A stretch of DNA of 64,000 nt, from NCBI RefSeq assembly GCF_020042345.1, contig NZ_CP083387.1:2294001-2358000 (forward strand), read 5' to 3'. The notes under the pieces are model-generated. The model was not told the DNA's origin. It worked only from the letters and a program-made list of their open reading frames with translations, and did not search any database. Position numbers and translations under genes: made by a program. Shown here piece by piece: positions 53,597 through 63,101 of this stretch; positions within the stretch are counted from its first letter, which is position 1, and every line of letters begins with the position of its first letter. This stretch comes from Arachidicoccus terrestris (GTDB taxonomy: Bacteria > Bacteroidota > Bacteroidia > Chitinophagales > Chitinophagaceae).

Positions 53597-54604
53597 TTAG
53601 TGGCAGCTTTTAAAAAAGGGTTTCAACAGACTGTAAGAATGCAATCTGGCTGAATTATCATAGATGTGGCTCCCTACCATAATTTCATCAACATTTGTCT
53701 GCTCAACAAACGCCTCCAAGCCGGCCCGTACTGTCCCGGGACTACCGATAAAACTGTAACGCATCATTTGCAACACGGCCGCTTTTTCCATGTCATCCCA
53801 GATGCCGTCCATGGAATCCACAGGTGGCGGAAGCGGCTGACGTGCATTGGTAACAATCCCTCTGGCCATCTGATAAAAGGAAGTTGCCAATCGATCCGCT
53901 TCGCTGTCTGTATCAGCAGCGATCACATTAATACAGGCCATCGCATAAGGCGCATCCAGTTGAATAGAAGGCCGGAACTGCTCCCGGTATAATCGAAGCG
54001 CCTCGTGCAGGTAGGTCGGCGCAAAATGACTGGCAAACGCAAAGGGCAAACCCATTCTTGCCGCAAGCTGGGCACTAAATGTGCTGGACCCTAAAAGCCA
54101 GATGGGAACCTGCGTGCCTATCCCAGGAACTGCCTTTACGGGCGTGTTGCCATCTGCAGCCGCCAGATAACCTCTAAGCTCGGCCACGTCACCCGGAAAC
54201 TGGTCTACACTGTGATGATACCTTCTGAGCGCCATCGAAGTCAGCTGGTCAGTGCCGGGCGCCCGGCCCAATCCAAGATCAATTCTGTCAGGAAACAGAG
54301 ACTCAAGGGTTCCGAATTGTTCCGCCACAACCAGCGGCGCGTGGTTGGGCAACATAATCCCGCCGGATCCCACCCGGATATGCTCTGTATGCTCAGCAAC
54401 ATGCGAGATCAGCAAAACAGTAGCCGAACTGGCAATATTCTCCATATTATGATGTTCTGCGTACCAGACCCGCTTAAACCCTAATTGTTCAACATGTCTG
54501 GCCAGCGCAACACTTCTTTTAAAAGAATCAGCAGCGTTACCGCCCTGTACAATGGGCGCCAGGTCTAATACACTAAACGGGATATCTGTTAATTTTGCTG
54601 TCAT
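53597..54604 (-). CDS. LLM-class flavin-dependent oxidoreductase (luciferase-like)
   Basis: A 335-residue cytoplasmic flavin enzyme with the bacterial-luciferase TIM-barrel fold: [13 protein letters not shown] at the start, [39 protein letters not shown] and [13 protein letters not shown] are the family's hallmark segments. The natural substrate is unknown. It is separated from its neighbours by more than 200 bp and is probably transcribed alone. Confidence 0.92.
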   Translation of the reverse strand: MTAKLTDIPFSVLDLAPIVQGGNAADSFKRSVALARHVEQLGFKRVWYAEHHNMENIASSATVLLISHVAEHTEHIRVGSGGIMLPNHAPLVVAEQFGTLESLFPDRIDLGLGRAPGTDQLTSMALRRYHHSVDQFPGDVAELRGYLAAADGNTPVKAVPGIGTQVPIWLLGSSTFSAQLAARMGLPFAFASHFAPTYLHEALRLYREQFRPSIQLDAPYAMACINVIAADTDSEADRLATSFYQMARGIVTNARQPLPPPVDSMDGIWDDMEKAAVLQMMRYSFIGSPGTVRAGLEAFVEQTNVDEIMVGSHIYDNSARLHSYSLLKPFFKSCH

Positions 54605-54882
54605 TGAGGTCTCTATTTAATTGTGTTATTCAGCTGCCGGATTATTTAGCAGGCAACCGCTACATAAAAGTACGAAATAAGCAGGCCGGCCGTAACCTGC
54701 CCACCTGACCTCCATTTCTTGGCCTCAAAATTTTAACATCCTCAGCCGCATTTAAGCACCGCAAGCATAACGTTCATAGGTATCCAAGCCCAGTTATGCG
54801 TTAAGCCCAAATGGAAATATTTTAGCCTATCATAGGGTAAAGGACCTATCCTGCACCGGCAATTTTCGATCGAATCCCACCA

Positions 54883-55830
54883 TCAAGGCTGTACGCCGTT
54901 TTGATTCGTGCTTATTTTATAAAGGTGAGTAGAAGCCGTTATAAACAGGATATTATGATTCTTTCCGCCAAAGCAAAGATTAGAAACCCAGGGTTCATCT
55001 ACAGGTATATACTTAATGATTCTTCCCTGAGCATTAATAACCGTCACGCCATTGCCGCTAAGATAGAGGTGCCCCTTCTGATCTATCGTAATACCGTCTG
55101 CGACATGATGTAATATGACAAACGGGTTAGACAGCCGGCCACCATTGCCGATGTCAAATCTATAGATCTTCTTACCCTCAATATCTGCCACAAACAGATG
55201 CCGTCCATCCGCAGAACCGACGATCCCGTTGGGTTTTACCAACAGGTCACTTACGCGGATCGCCTTTGTTGCATTTTTGGGCAAATAATAAACGCAAGGC
55301 TTGTCTTGCTGTGTTTCCTTTCTGGCCCAATAATCTCTTTGGTAATAGGGATCCGTAAAAAAAATGCCTCCGTTCTCATCCATCCACAGATCATTAGGCC
55401 CATTGAGTAATTTGCCCTGATAGCCCGTGAGCAGTGTATCTACTTTTTTGCTCTTAATATCGATTTTCCAGAGCTGATTGCGTAAATCAGCGCAGGCAAA
55501 CAGGTCGCCTTCTGCATCGATGATCATTCCGTTAGCCCGGCCTGCCGGTTGCATAAAAATTGAGAACCGGTCCTCTATATCATACTTCCAAATCGCATTA
55601 TTGGGCTGATCTGTAAAGTATACATTTCCGGAGTCATCACTGACGGGCCCCTCTGTAAATGCGAAATTGTGCTTAAGCTGTGTGAGTTGGCCTGTCTGAA
55701 TAGAGTCTGCGGCAGGCTGAGCGGATAGATTGTCAATAGTTAAAAGTACTAGCATGGCAAAAATGCAGAAAAGAGCCGGTTGGCCCGGCCTTAAGCGATA
55801 CCACTTGGGAGCATTATCAGTGTTATACAT
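54883..55830 (-). CDS. SMP-30/gluconolactonase-family protein, exported
   Basis: A 315-residue six-bladed beta-propeller protein with an N-terminal signal or anchor (hydrophobic 19-37, ending LSAQ). Family segments: FTEGPVSDDSGNVYFTD (metal-binding Glu), GRANGMIIDAEGDLFACAD, GPNDLWMDENGGIFFTDPYY (Asn), VADGITIDQKGHLYLS (Asp). Such proteins hydrolyse sugar lactones with a divalent metal. The substrate is not evident. It lies 55 bp downstream of the cardiolipin synthase gene. Confidence 0.88.
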   Translation of the reverse strand: MYNTDNAPKWYRLRPGQPALFCIFAMLVLLTIDNLSAQPAADSIQTGQLTQLKHNFAFTEGPVSDDSGNVYFTDQPNNAIWKYDIEDRFSIFMQPAGRANGMIIDAEGDLFACADLRNQLWKIDIKSKKVDTLLTGYQGKLLNGPNDLWMDENGGIFFTDPYYQRDYWARKETQQDKPCVYYLPKNATKAIRVSDLLVKPNGIVGSADGRHLFVADIEGKKIYRFDIGNGGRLSNPFVILHHVADGITIDQKGHLYLSGNGVTVINAQGRIIKYIPVDEPWVSNLCFGGKNHNILFITASTHLYKISTNQNGVQP

Positions 55831-55885
55831 AATGAAGATTTCTCTTTTAATTTTACTTTATTCTGTAATATTTGATTGCTTTTTA

Positions 55886-57361
55886 TCAAAGTAGCGGCGC
55901 AATGAGCCTGACAGTTTTTTCCAGCAACTTTTGCAGCCAGAAACGCCGTTCCCATTGAAAAGCATCCAGCTTTACCGCCCCTTCTAAATCTTCATAAAAA
56001 CTTTTAGCGAGCTCAGCTCCAAACGCTTCATCATAAATAATCGCATTGGCTTCAAAGTTTAAGTCAAAGCTCCTGTAATCCATATTCGCGGACCCAATAA
56101 TAGAAAGGCTCTTGTCTGCTACAAGCGTTTTGGCATGAATAAACCCTTTTTGATAAAGATATATATCCACGCCAACATCCAGCAATTCTCCATAAAAAGA
56201 CCTGGCGGCAGCGTTGACAATTCTTGAATCAGATTTGCCCGGCACAAGCAACTTCACCTTAATGCCTGACAAAGAGGCAATGCTAAGCGCATCTATTACT
56301 GCCTGTTCAGGAATAAAGTACGGTGTCGTAATTAATAGCTCATGGCTGGCCTGGTGAATCGCCTGCAAGAGAGAAAATAATATCGTGGGGTTGTCGGAAT
56401 CCGGGCCGCTGGCAGCGATTTGTACATACTTCCCTTCGGGTCCGGTGTTGCCGTTCAGCCTCGGGAAATAGTCTCCATTAGGCGCAATAGTTTGCCCTGC
56501 ACAAAAATTCCAATCACATAAAAACAAGTGCTGCAAATAATGCACGCCTGCACCTTCGATGCTCACATGAGAGTCTCGCCAGAAGCGTTTTCTCTTTCTT
56601 TGTCGCAGTTTCTCTGCTTTCGATGGATTAACATATCCGTCGCTGACATTAATACCACCAATAAACCCAATTCTTCCATCGACGACGATAATCTTGCGGT
56701 GGTTGCGATAGTTAAGGCGGTTGGCAAACGCCAGGAAAATAATTTCATAAAAAGGGTAGGCCTGCACCCCTGCCTCTTTTAACCGGGGCACGAGCTTCTT
56801 CCGAATGGACCTGCTGCCAAAATCATCATAGATCAGCCTGACCTCCACGCCCTCCCTTGCTTTTTGTTTCAAGACTTCCTCAATCGTCCTGCCGATCTCA
56901 TCATCTTCATAAATATAATACTCCATATGGATATGATGTCGGGCAGCCTTAAGCACCTCCAATACCCTGGGAAACTTCAATTCACCATTAATCAGCAACT
57001 CCACTTTATTTCCCCCTGTCAAAGGGCTCATGTTTTCCTTCAACAGCAGCCTGGCGATCCCTTTGTGCAGCTGAACGGTCTCATTGCCCCCCTCGATTAT
57101 GCTCAGCGATTTACGTTGAATAGCAGCCTCCAGTTTTTTAGACTGGTTATCATCAGCCAATAGCTTTCTGGAGTAAATTTTTCTTTTACGGTAATTGGTG
57201 CCAAACACAAAATAAAACACCATCCCGACAAAGGGTAAAAAAATAATGGATAATACGTAAGCGAGCGCCTTGGTGTTAGAGCCTGTATCATATATTGCTT
57301 TCAGGCACACGAATACCAAGAGTACACTATAGACAATCTCCCAAATAAGGATCCAATCCAT
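55886..57361 (-). CDS. cls: Cardiolipin synthase (phospholipase D type)
   Basis: A 491-residue inner-membrane enzyme that makes cardiolipin from two phosphatidylglycerols. Two N-terminal helices (about 5-25, 35-55) are followed by two PLD domains, each with an intact HKD motif: HRKIIVVDGRIGFIGGIN in the first and HAKTLVADKSLSIIGSAN in the second. Length is typical of the ClsA type. A -7 promoter element lies about 45 bp upstream. The lactonase gene follows on the same strand. Confidence 0.94.
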   Translation of the reverse strand: MDWILIWEIVYSVLLVFVCLKAIYDTGSNTKALAYVLSIIFLPFVGMVFYFVFGTNYRKRKIYSRKLLADDNQSKKLEAAIQRKSLSIIEGGNETVQLHKGIARLLLKENMSPLTGGNKVELLINGELKFPRVLEVLKAARHHIHMEYYIYEDDEIGRTIEEVLKQKAREGVEVRLIYDDFGSRSIRKKLVPRLKEAGVQAYPFYEIIFLAFANRLNYRNHRKIIVVDGRIGFIGGINVSDGYVNPSKAEKLRQRKRKRFWRDSHVSIEGAGVHYLQHLFLCDWNFCAGQTIAPNGDYFPRLNGNTGPEGKYVQIAASGPDSDNPTILFSLLQAIHQASHELLITTPYFIPEQAVIDALSIASLSGIKVKLLVPGKSDSRIVNAAARSFYGELLDVGVDIYLYQKGFIHAKTLVADKSLSIIGSANMDYRSFDLNFEANAIIYDEAFGAELAKSFYEDLEGAVKLDAFQWERRFWLQKLLEKTVRLIAPLL

Positions 57362-57679
57362 ATAATGATTTTATAGGCGGGCAAGATCAGTGCCTGCACT
57401 TCTACAAATATACAAAACATTCGCCCCCACATCTGACCGTATAAGATAACCGGCTACATTTATTTTCTGGCTGCCAGACTCATTCACCGCTTTATTGTTG
57501 ATCGGTCAGTTTGCATGAACGATAAACAGCGAACGACCTGGCGCCGCCAGGCTGTGTTTCCAATATAATTTTGACAGCGACATTCCATCGAAAAGGACCT
57601 TCTGAATCGTAGCTATTCTCTGGTCAAAATCACGGTCAGTTGCGTGTCCGGCTACACGGTTTTATCTGTCAGGATCCTG
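57362..57679. promoter_or_regulatory. Control region of cls
   Basis: 318 bp without a gene. Minus-strand TATATTTG at 57405-57412 fits the -7 consensus and would place the cls transcript start about 35 bp before its ATG. Nothing else was recognised in the rest. Confidence 0.4.
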
Positions 57680-59887
57680 TTATAACTGAATTTGAAGGTA
57701 TACACCGCCATCCTGATGATCAAACTTTAATAATAAAGTCGAGGACGCCGCATCCCATTCGGTCTTTTTTGGCGGCACAGTCTTCCCGTTTTTATCCTTC
57801 AGCTGGATGCCTTTTGGCGCATTTTTCATTCGAATGCGCATGCTATTGACGGTTCCCACAGGCCCCTTTACCTGACAAGTGTATAGATTTTTTTCTGCCT
57901 GCCAGAGGCTATCATATACCCTTCCGGCAACAGCAATCACTTGGGGTGTATGCCCTGTAATCTTATCTAAATCATAGAGCAGCGCCTGCATACCGGGCTG
58001 CAGGGTGATTTTCTGCACGACCGGCAGATCGGGGTCATATAAACGAACAAAATGCCCTTTTAAGATCAACGGCTTTTGAGAGGGCCCGTCCGCCAAAACA
58101 GCAGCAACGATATAATTCCCTCTGTTTAGTGTAAAATAGTTTTGTCTGATTAGCTCCTTTTTATGTAGCGCCGTGTTTTTATACGCTGTCTGTACCACAT
58201 CCAACAGACCAGCGCCACCTTTCTTTTGCATCACCAGCTCTTTAGGATCCTTTCTTATCACCCAGATCTGGCCTTTCCCTGCAGTATAGACCTCTTTTCC
58301 CGGTTTGTATTCAATGCCTAGTTGTTTAAATAGATCTTCCGAGGGCGTTTTATTGTGGGCGCCATCTGTATTCCACCATTCCCGGACAGACTGAAACGGA
58401 TCGTCATCCCTTCCGTAATAAATTAACCGGCCGCCATGCTTAACCCAGGCAGCCAGGTATCGGTGTGTCTGGGAGGACGGCGGTTTCATATTGGCGTAAC
58501 TCATGATAAGGACTTTGATATTCTTTAAGGTAGCCGGGTAGGTCAGGTTTTCCATATGTACCGTTTCTACCGGCACACCTTCCTCCAGCAGAGGCAGCGC
58601 CATTCCATAGAAATTGGATAACTGTGGGTCTTCATATCCGTCATGGGTCGGAAAACGCTGAAACATCATCGAATTGCTCAGTAATACGCCGATACCACCG
58701 CTGCCACTAACCTTGTTGGAAGAGCTGGGCATTTGCTGTAAAGCATTGATCATTATCTGCACCTGAGTCGCATAGTCAACAGGGATAGGTTGCTTTTCTT
58801 TTTCTCCTTCTACCTGAAACTTTCCTAAATAAATCCTGCTGGGCCATGGCATAACTTCGTAACTAGTCACACTGGGATACATCAGTTCGGCTGTAAAGGT
58901 CGCTTCATAATTTCTTTTATAATCATCCCAGCTTCGCTTTCTGTCTTCTATCGGATCTGTCAATAAAAAGATCTTGCGATGGGTCGGAGCTGTCATAGAC
59001 ACCATAGAGCCATATTCCAGAAAGGCATTTTCAAATACACGTTCCTTTTTCACGCCGTCATAATATACCGGCTCCCTTGAAGTTCCGGTCCATACTTGCG
59101 CAATATACCCGTCTACACTTTTAAGACTGGCGAGACTTGCTTCAGGGCTAACAATCTGCCAGGAAGAATAATTAACCAGCGAATGGGTAGGCACATAACA
59201 AGAGACCTCTCTTCCTTTACTTCGGCTGTACCTTTTTGCATAGGAGAACAGCGAATCCAGCGCCCGGTAATATAAATGATACTTAAGTTTTGAAGAAAGA
59301 TACGTGGCTTCGGCACTGCTATCCTGCGGCTGCCAGGGAAATTTATAATAATCCAGCCACTCCTTTTTAAAAGCCGCACTATAACCCGCCCTGGCCCAAA
59401 ACTCAGGCTCCTCGAGATATACTGCTGTAACGCCCGCGTCAATAGCCCTTTTAATATGTGTCTTTAGATAGCCTAAATAGTTTTGGGTCGGAACGATATA
59501 AGGTACATTATGACCATGCCAGATGATCTCCCCGTTTTTCATCGTCTGCCCTTCGTCAAAATGTTGCTTTCCATCATACTGACCCAGAAAATAATCTTTA
59601 TACTGCCCCCAGGCAGATCCTGTCATAAACTGGACATTATATCCTTTATCCCGCCAGCCTTTTACACGCGCTTCAAAACGGCCGCCTGCATCATTAATGC
59701 CATATACCATGACAATATCAGCGCGAACATCGTAACGGGCATCCCAGGGGTCTGCGATCTGAAAAGAGGTTTTACCTCGTGGTTGCGCTGTTGGTTTTTC
59801 TGTTTGCCCGTATAGCCCTGACCATTGCAACAAACACAGGGTCAGTATAACACAGCAGCTACGAATGGAAAAAGACAGAACTTTCAT
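57680..59887 (-). CDS. Large secreted protein of unknown function, possible TIM-barrel hydrolase with GATase-like domain
   Basis: A 735-residue exported protein (signal peptide ends SGLYGQ) that I do not recognise as a named family. The first 350 residues look like a TIM barrel (ADIVMVYGIN, GYNVQFMTGSAWGQYKDYF, AIDAGVTAVYLEEPEFWARAG, GREVSCYVPTH, DGYIAQVWTG), with acidic residues in YLEEPE where glycosidases place a catalytic Glu. Residues 385-530 (GIGVLLSNSMMFQRFPTH, IKVLIMSYANMKPPSS, AWVKHGGRLIYYGRDDD) resemble the glutamine-amidotransferase-like domain of GH42-type enzymes. The C-terminus is beta-rich. It lies 63 bp downstream of the aminotransferase gene. A glycosidase role is an inference. 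Confidence 0.5.
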   Translation of the reverse strand: MKVLSFSIRSCCVILTLCLLQWSGLYGQTEKPTAQPRGKTSFQIADPWDARYDVRADIVMVYGINDAGGRFEARVKGWRDKGYNVQFMTGSAWGQYKDYFLGQYDGKQHFDEGQTMKNGEIIWHGHNVPYIVPTQNYLGYLKTHIKRAIDAGVTAVYLEEPEFWARAGYSAAFKKEWLDYYKFPWQPQDSSAEATYLSSKLKYHLYYRALDSLFSYAKRYSRSKGREVSCYVPTHSLVNYSSWQIVSPEASLASLKSVDGYIAQVWTGTSREPVYYDGVKKERVFENAFLEYGSMVSMTAPTHRKIFLLTDPIEDRKRSWDDYKRNYEATFTAELMYPSVTSYEVMPWPSRIYLGKFQVEGEKEKQPIPVDYATQVQIMINALQQMPSSSNKVSGSGGIGVLLSNSMMFQRFPTHDGYEDPQLSNFYGMALPLLEEGVPVETVHMENLTYPATLKNIKVLIMSYANMKPPSSQTHRYLAAWVKHGGRLIYYGRDDDPFQSVREWWNTDGAHNKTPSEDLFKQLGIEYKPGKEVYTAGKGQIWVIRKDPKELVMQKKGGAGLLDVVQTAYKNTALHKKELIRQNYFTLNRGNYIVAAVLADGPSQKPLILKGHFVRLYDPDLPVVQKITLQPGMQALLYDLDKITGHTPQVIAVAGRVYDSLWQAEKNLYTCQVKGPVGTVNSMRIRMKNAPKGIQLKDKNGKTVPPKKTEWDAASSTLLLKFDHQDGGVYLQIQL

Positions 59888-59950
59888 AAGGAAATAATAG
59901 TTTTTGAGCCAGGGATAAACATTATTAATGACGACTGAAATAAAAGGCGT

Positions 59951-61027
59951 TTATTTCAGCCAGTCCTCGATCTTTTGCAATAAATATCCGACCTCTTCGG
60001 GTTGGTTATAAAAATGCATGCTGATTCTAAGTGTCCCTCCTCTATTTGTCACTACAATCCCTGCCGCCGCCAGGAAGGCACCTAAAGAGCCATGATGATT
60101 GATGACATCCTTTAATACAACAATGGAAGCTCTGTTGTCGATCGTATAGTCTCCGTAAATTTCAATTTTATCTCTATGGATCGCCAGTCCGTCTAAAAGC
60201 GTTTTGGTAAGGCGCATATTATGTGCATGGATCTGACTGGCGCCGAACATCTTTTTTTCCCGGATCGCCTGGTTGAGTAACGCCAGCCCATAGATATTTA
60301 ATCCGCCCGGTTCATAACTTCTGGCTTGTCCCGCATACTCCAGGGATGCCGCACCAATGACGACTGGCGGATAAACCGCCAGAAAAGACGGATCGAAATA
60401 AATAATGCCATTGCCAAAACCGCTGTTCATCCATTTATAATTGCTGGCGATCAGTACATCAATATCCAGCTTTTGCATGGGAATGGGTATGGCACCCAGG
60501 CTTTGCGTCGCATCAACAATCAGTTTAACATGATGTTTTTTACAGAGCGCTGTCAGATCCGACAGGTCTATTTTAAATCCAGTCTGCCACTGTACATGGC
60601 CAATGGCCAGAATATCAATTTTTTGTTCTGTGAAAATCTGTGCGATCGTTTCAAGACGCAACGAAAATCCTTTTTCACTATCCATTGTATGTACAGCAAA
60701 CCCATTTTGTACAAATGGAGCGATAATGGAAGGATAATCGTTTTTATAGACCAGGACCCGCTCATCGCCCCTTAAGGATTGAACCACCATATTCATGGCA
60801 TAAGAGAAATTGGGAATATAACCCAACCTGCTTTCGTCCACCTCGAGAAAGCCCGCCAGCGTTTTTCTGTAGGCCGGATCCTCCGTCTCACGCCAGCGTT
60901 CAGATCTGGTCGAACTGTCTACCGCAAAGGCATTGTAAACATCCGCTCCGGCTTTCAGGCTGTCTGCAGAAATCAGTCCGCATCCCGCGGTATTCAGATA
61001 TATCGTTCCATTGGAATCAGGTTGCAT
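59951..61027 (-). CDS. PLP-dependent aminotransferase class V-fold enzyme
   Basis: A 358-residue cytoplasmic enzyme of the cysteine desulfurase/isopenicillin-epimerase fold. It has the start NTAGCGLISADSL, the cofactor-binding VDATQSLGAIPI and the Schiff-base lysine in ASNYKWMNSGFGNG. The C-terminus has GGTLRISMHFYNQPEEV, typical of this group. The reaction is unknown; desulfuration, epimerisation or lyase activity are all possible. It stands between an AraC-type regulator upstream and the secreted unknown downstream on the same strand, so the three may form one unit. Confidence 0.87.
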   Translation of the reverse strand: MQPDSNGTIYLNTAGCGLISADSLKAGADVYNAFAVDSSTRSERWRETEDPAYRKTLAGFLEVDESRLGYIPNFSYAMNMVVQSLRGDERVLVYKNDYPSIIAPFVQNGFAVHTMDSEKGFSLRLETIAQIFTEQKIDILAIGHVQWQTGFKIDLSDLTALCKKHHVKLIVDATQSLGAIPIPMQKLDIDVLIASNYKWMNSGFGNGIIYFDPSFLAVYPPVVIGAASLEYAGQARSYEPGGLNIYGLALLNQAIREKKMFGASQIHAHNMRLTKTLLDGLAIHRDKIEIYGDYTIDNRASIVVLKDVINHHGSLGAFLAAAGIVVTNRGGTLRISMHFYNQPEEVGYLLQKIEDWLK

Positions 61028-61124
61028 AAATAATATTTTAGTGGTGGCTTCTGTTCCACAAATTACAAAATATTCCTGCCGGACAGGATAAATTCACATT
61101 TGATTTAAGTTTGTTTTGTGTCGT

Positions 61125-62039
61125 TTACAGTCCGAAAGCAGCCTCAGGAGAAAGCGGCTCCATTGAGCTGGGTGCCCTTAATTCATTCCTGTATTGCAAC
61201 GGTGTTCTGCCCATTACCTCTTTGAACTTTTTATTGAAGTGGCTATAGTTATTAAAGCCACATTCATAACAGATATCTGAGATGGCCAGTTTGCTTTCAT
61301 GCAGCAATTTCGCTGCATGAATCAACCGGTATTCAATCAGATACTGTACAAATGTCTTATTCGTTATCTTTTTAAAGTACTTACAGAAAGAGGAAGGAGT
61401 CAGAAATACCTGTGCCGCAATATCCGACAGTGCGATTTCCTCATTGAAATTCTCTTTGACATAGTTGAAGATGCTATTAATTTTTTCCTGATCTTCCATC
61501 CTGGCTTCCAGCAAAATACGCCCTGCATTAAGGACCGTATACTGACTGGCGCCGGCCATCATTGTAAGCGCCTTTAAAAGCGTAAGAAACCTTTCCGGGC
61601 CCCTGTGGTACTCCATGGATTCCAGGACAGCGCCGATAGTTCTTTTGTCTTCTCCATGAAAGACCATTCCGCTTTTTGCCTGTTCAAATAAGCGCAATAT
61701 GGGTTTTAATTCAGGAATCTGAAAAAAGCCTTCGCCGAAAGCTTCCATCCGCCACTGCACCAGGGTTTCCCTTTGCGTTCCGCTGAGGGTCCGGGTAAAC
61801 CCGCAGTGGGGAAGGTTGGAGCCGATTAAGATTAAGTCTCCGTTACGATAATGGGACAAATGTGTTCCTACCTGCCTTTTACCGGCTCCTTCATTCACAT
61901 ATACTAATTCGAATTCAGGGTGATAATGCCAGGCAGCTGTAGTAGGATTGGGGTGTTGTGCATCATAGCGTTTATAAAAAAAAGAATATCCTACCTCAGG
62001 CTTTATTATTTCAATGCGGGGTTTAAACGTAGATTCCAT
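61125..62039 (-). CDS. AraC-family regulator with cupin sensor domain
   Basis: A 304-residue regulator. The N-terminal cupin (about 25-110; WHYHPEFELVYVNEGAGKRQVG, GDLILIGSNLPHCG) probably binds a small ligand. The C-terminal double helix-turn-helix has LSDIAAQVFLTPSSFCKYFK and ISDICYECGFNNYSHFNKKF, then GRTPLQYR. It is followed after 97 bp by the aminotransferase gene, which it may control. It is also 343 bp from the divergent small secreted protein. Confidence 0.92.
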   Translation of the reverse strand: MESTFKPRIEIIKPEVGYSFFYKRYDAQHPNPTTAAWHYHPEFELVYVNEGAGKRQVGTHLSHYRNGDLILIGSNLPHCGFTRTLSGTQRETLVQWRMEAFGEGFFQIPELKPILRLFEQAKSGMVFHGEDKRTIGAVLESMEYHRGPERFLTLLKALTMMAGASQYTVLNAGRILLEARMEDQEKINSIFNYVKENFNEEIALSDIAAQVFLTPSSFCKYFKKITNKTFVQYLIEYRLIHAAKLLHESKLAISDICYECGFNNYSHFNKKFKEVMGRTPLQYRNELRAPSSMEPLSPEAAFGL

Positions 62040-62382
62040 ATCAATAGACTTTTGTTATTATGATTTAACCAATGACCGGTTTCGTTAACAATATTGCAGC
62101 ATCCAAGAATTCTTTTTGCTCTTTTTTAGCTAAAAATGGCCCTGTTTCAGGTTTTTTAGCCCCTTTAACAGGCGTCGTTAGCACTGCACCGCAGAACTTC
62201 ACAATAAGATGTTAATAAACTAACGGATGGTTGTGCAATATTATCAAATTGTTACTACAAAACTAACGATAATTGAACAAAATACCATAGTTTTTGGATT
62301 AAATTCATGTTATAATCCGGTTGGCAGCACTCTACCTTTGCATCAGAAACAAAAGGAAGTAACCAACTAAAAAAATATAAAA
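62040..62382. promoter_or_regulatory. Divergent control region of araC-type gene and small secreted protein
   Basis: 343 bp, AT-rich, without a gene. TACCTTTG at 62333-62340 (followed by C) is a good -7 element for the plus-strand gene and predicts a leader of about 35 nt that ends in an A-rich stretch just before the ATG, a favourable context for translation in this phylum. No element was identified for the minus strand. Confidence 0.5.
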
Positions 62383-62952
62383 ATGAAAAAGTTCATTCAG
62401 TACAGTTTAACTGCAGTAGCTTTTACCTTAATGACTGCATTTGCCAAAGCCGGCAACATCAATGTTCTTTCTAATGGCATTGTAAAGGTAATGATCAGCG
62501 ATGCGCCTAATCTGCATAACATCTCTGTTTCCGATGAAAATGGTAACAGCTTGTATGAATTAAGCGACATGAAAGCGGGCTCATTCAAAAACATCGACTT
62601 TTCAATGGTTCCGGATGGCACTTACTACATTAAAGTAGAAAATACAAGATCCATTGAAACCACGCAGGTACAAAAGATAGACGGACTTGTTACAATAGCT
62701 GACAAATCTGATCTGTTTGTAAAACCCATCTTTAGAAAACAAGGCGATATTTTAAACGTATTTTTCACCAATCCTGATCAGAAAGAAGTAGAAATCAATG
62801 TATACAACCAGAACGGTTCTGTTGTTAATACCGTTAAAACAGATGCCGCTTCCGTTGCTAAAGGTTTTGATTTCTCCAAGAGCCTTCACGGTAACTACAA
62901 AGTAGTTTTATCTCAGGATAATTATGTATTCAGCACTGATTTTGATTTTTAA
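62383..62952 (+). CDS. Small secreted protein with two beta-sandwich repeats
   Basis: A 189-residue exported protein of unknown function (signal peptide about 1-23, ends AFAKAG). The mature part seems to be two similar beta domains: residues 27-100 (KVMISDAPNLHNISVSDENG...LYELSDM...GTYYIKVENT) and 105-189 (FRKQGDILNVFFTNPDQKEV...VNVYNQNG...LHGNYKVVLSQDN), each ending with G-x-Y-K/Y-x-V like DUF3244 or secretion-tail-type sandwiches. It has a good promoter and a strong terminator, so it is probably expressed well by itself. The repeat assignment is from pattern only. Confidence 0.65.
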   Translation: MKKFIQYSLTAVAFTLMTAFAKAGNINVLSNGIVKVMISDAPNLHNISVSDENGNSLYELSDMKAGSFKNIDFSMVPDGTYYIKVENTRSIETTQVQKIDGLVTIADKSDLFVKPIFRKQGDILNVFFTNPDQKEVEINVYNQNGSVVNTVKTDAASVAKGFDFSKSLHGNYKVVLSQDNYVFSTDFDF

Positions 62953-62983
62953 TATAACCCAAGGGACAACCTAATCATTTTCC

Positions 62984-63016
62984 AAGCCGGGCCTTTTACA
63001 AGGTCCGGCTTTTTTA
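62984..63016 (+). terminator. Terminator of the small secreted protein gene
   Basis: AAGCCGGGCCTT (62984-62995) pairs with AAGGTCCGGCTT (63000-63011), a 12-bp stem with one G-U pair and a 4-nt loop, followed by TTTTTT: a strong intrinsic terminator. Confidence 0.88.
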
Positions 63017-63060
63017 TGTCCTGTCAGTAATTGCTAAATTTTTCTTAATCCAACTCCAAT

Positions 63061-63101
63061 TACGAAATTTTTCGTAGGTTTGTCTACGAAAACAATCGTA
63101 G
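63061..63101 (+). promoter_or_regulatory. BlaI operator array overlapping the blaI promoter
   Basis: Four alternating half-sites make three overlapping dyads: TACGAAA-TT-TTTCGTA (63061-63076), TTCGTAG-GTTTGT-CTACGAA (63071-63090, perfect) and CTACGA-AAACAA-TCGTAG (63084-63101). The -7 element TAGGTTTG (63075-63082) lies inside the middle dyad, and the array ends directly at the blaI ATG. Binding of BlaI here would block its own promoter, the standard autoregulation of this family. Confidence 0.8.
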
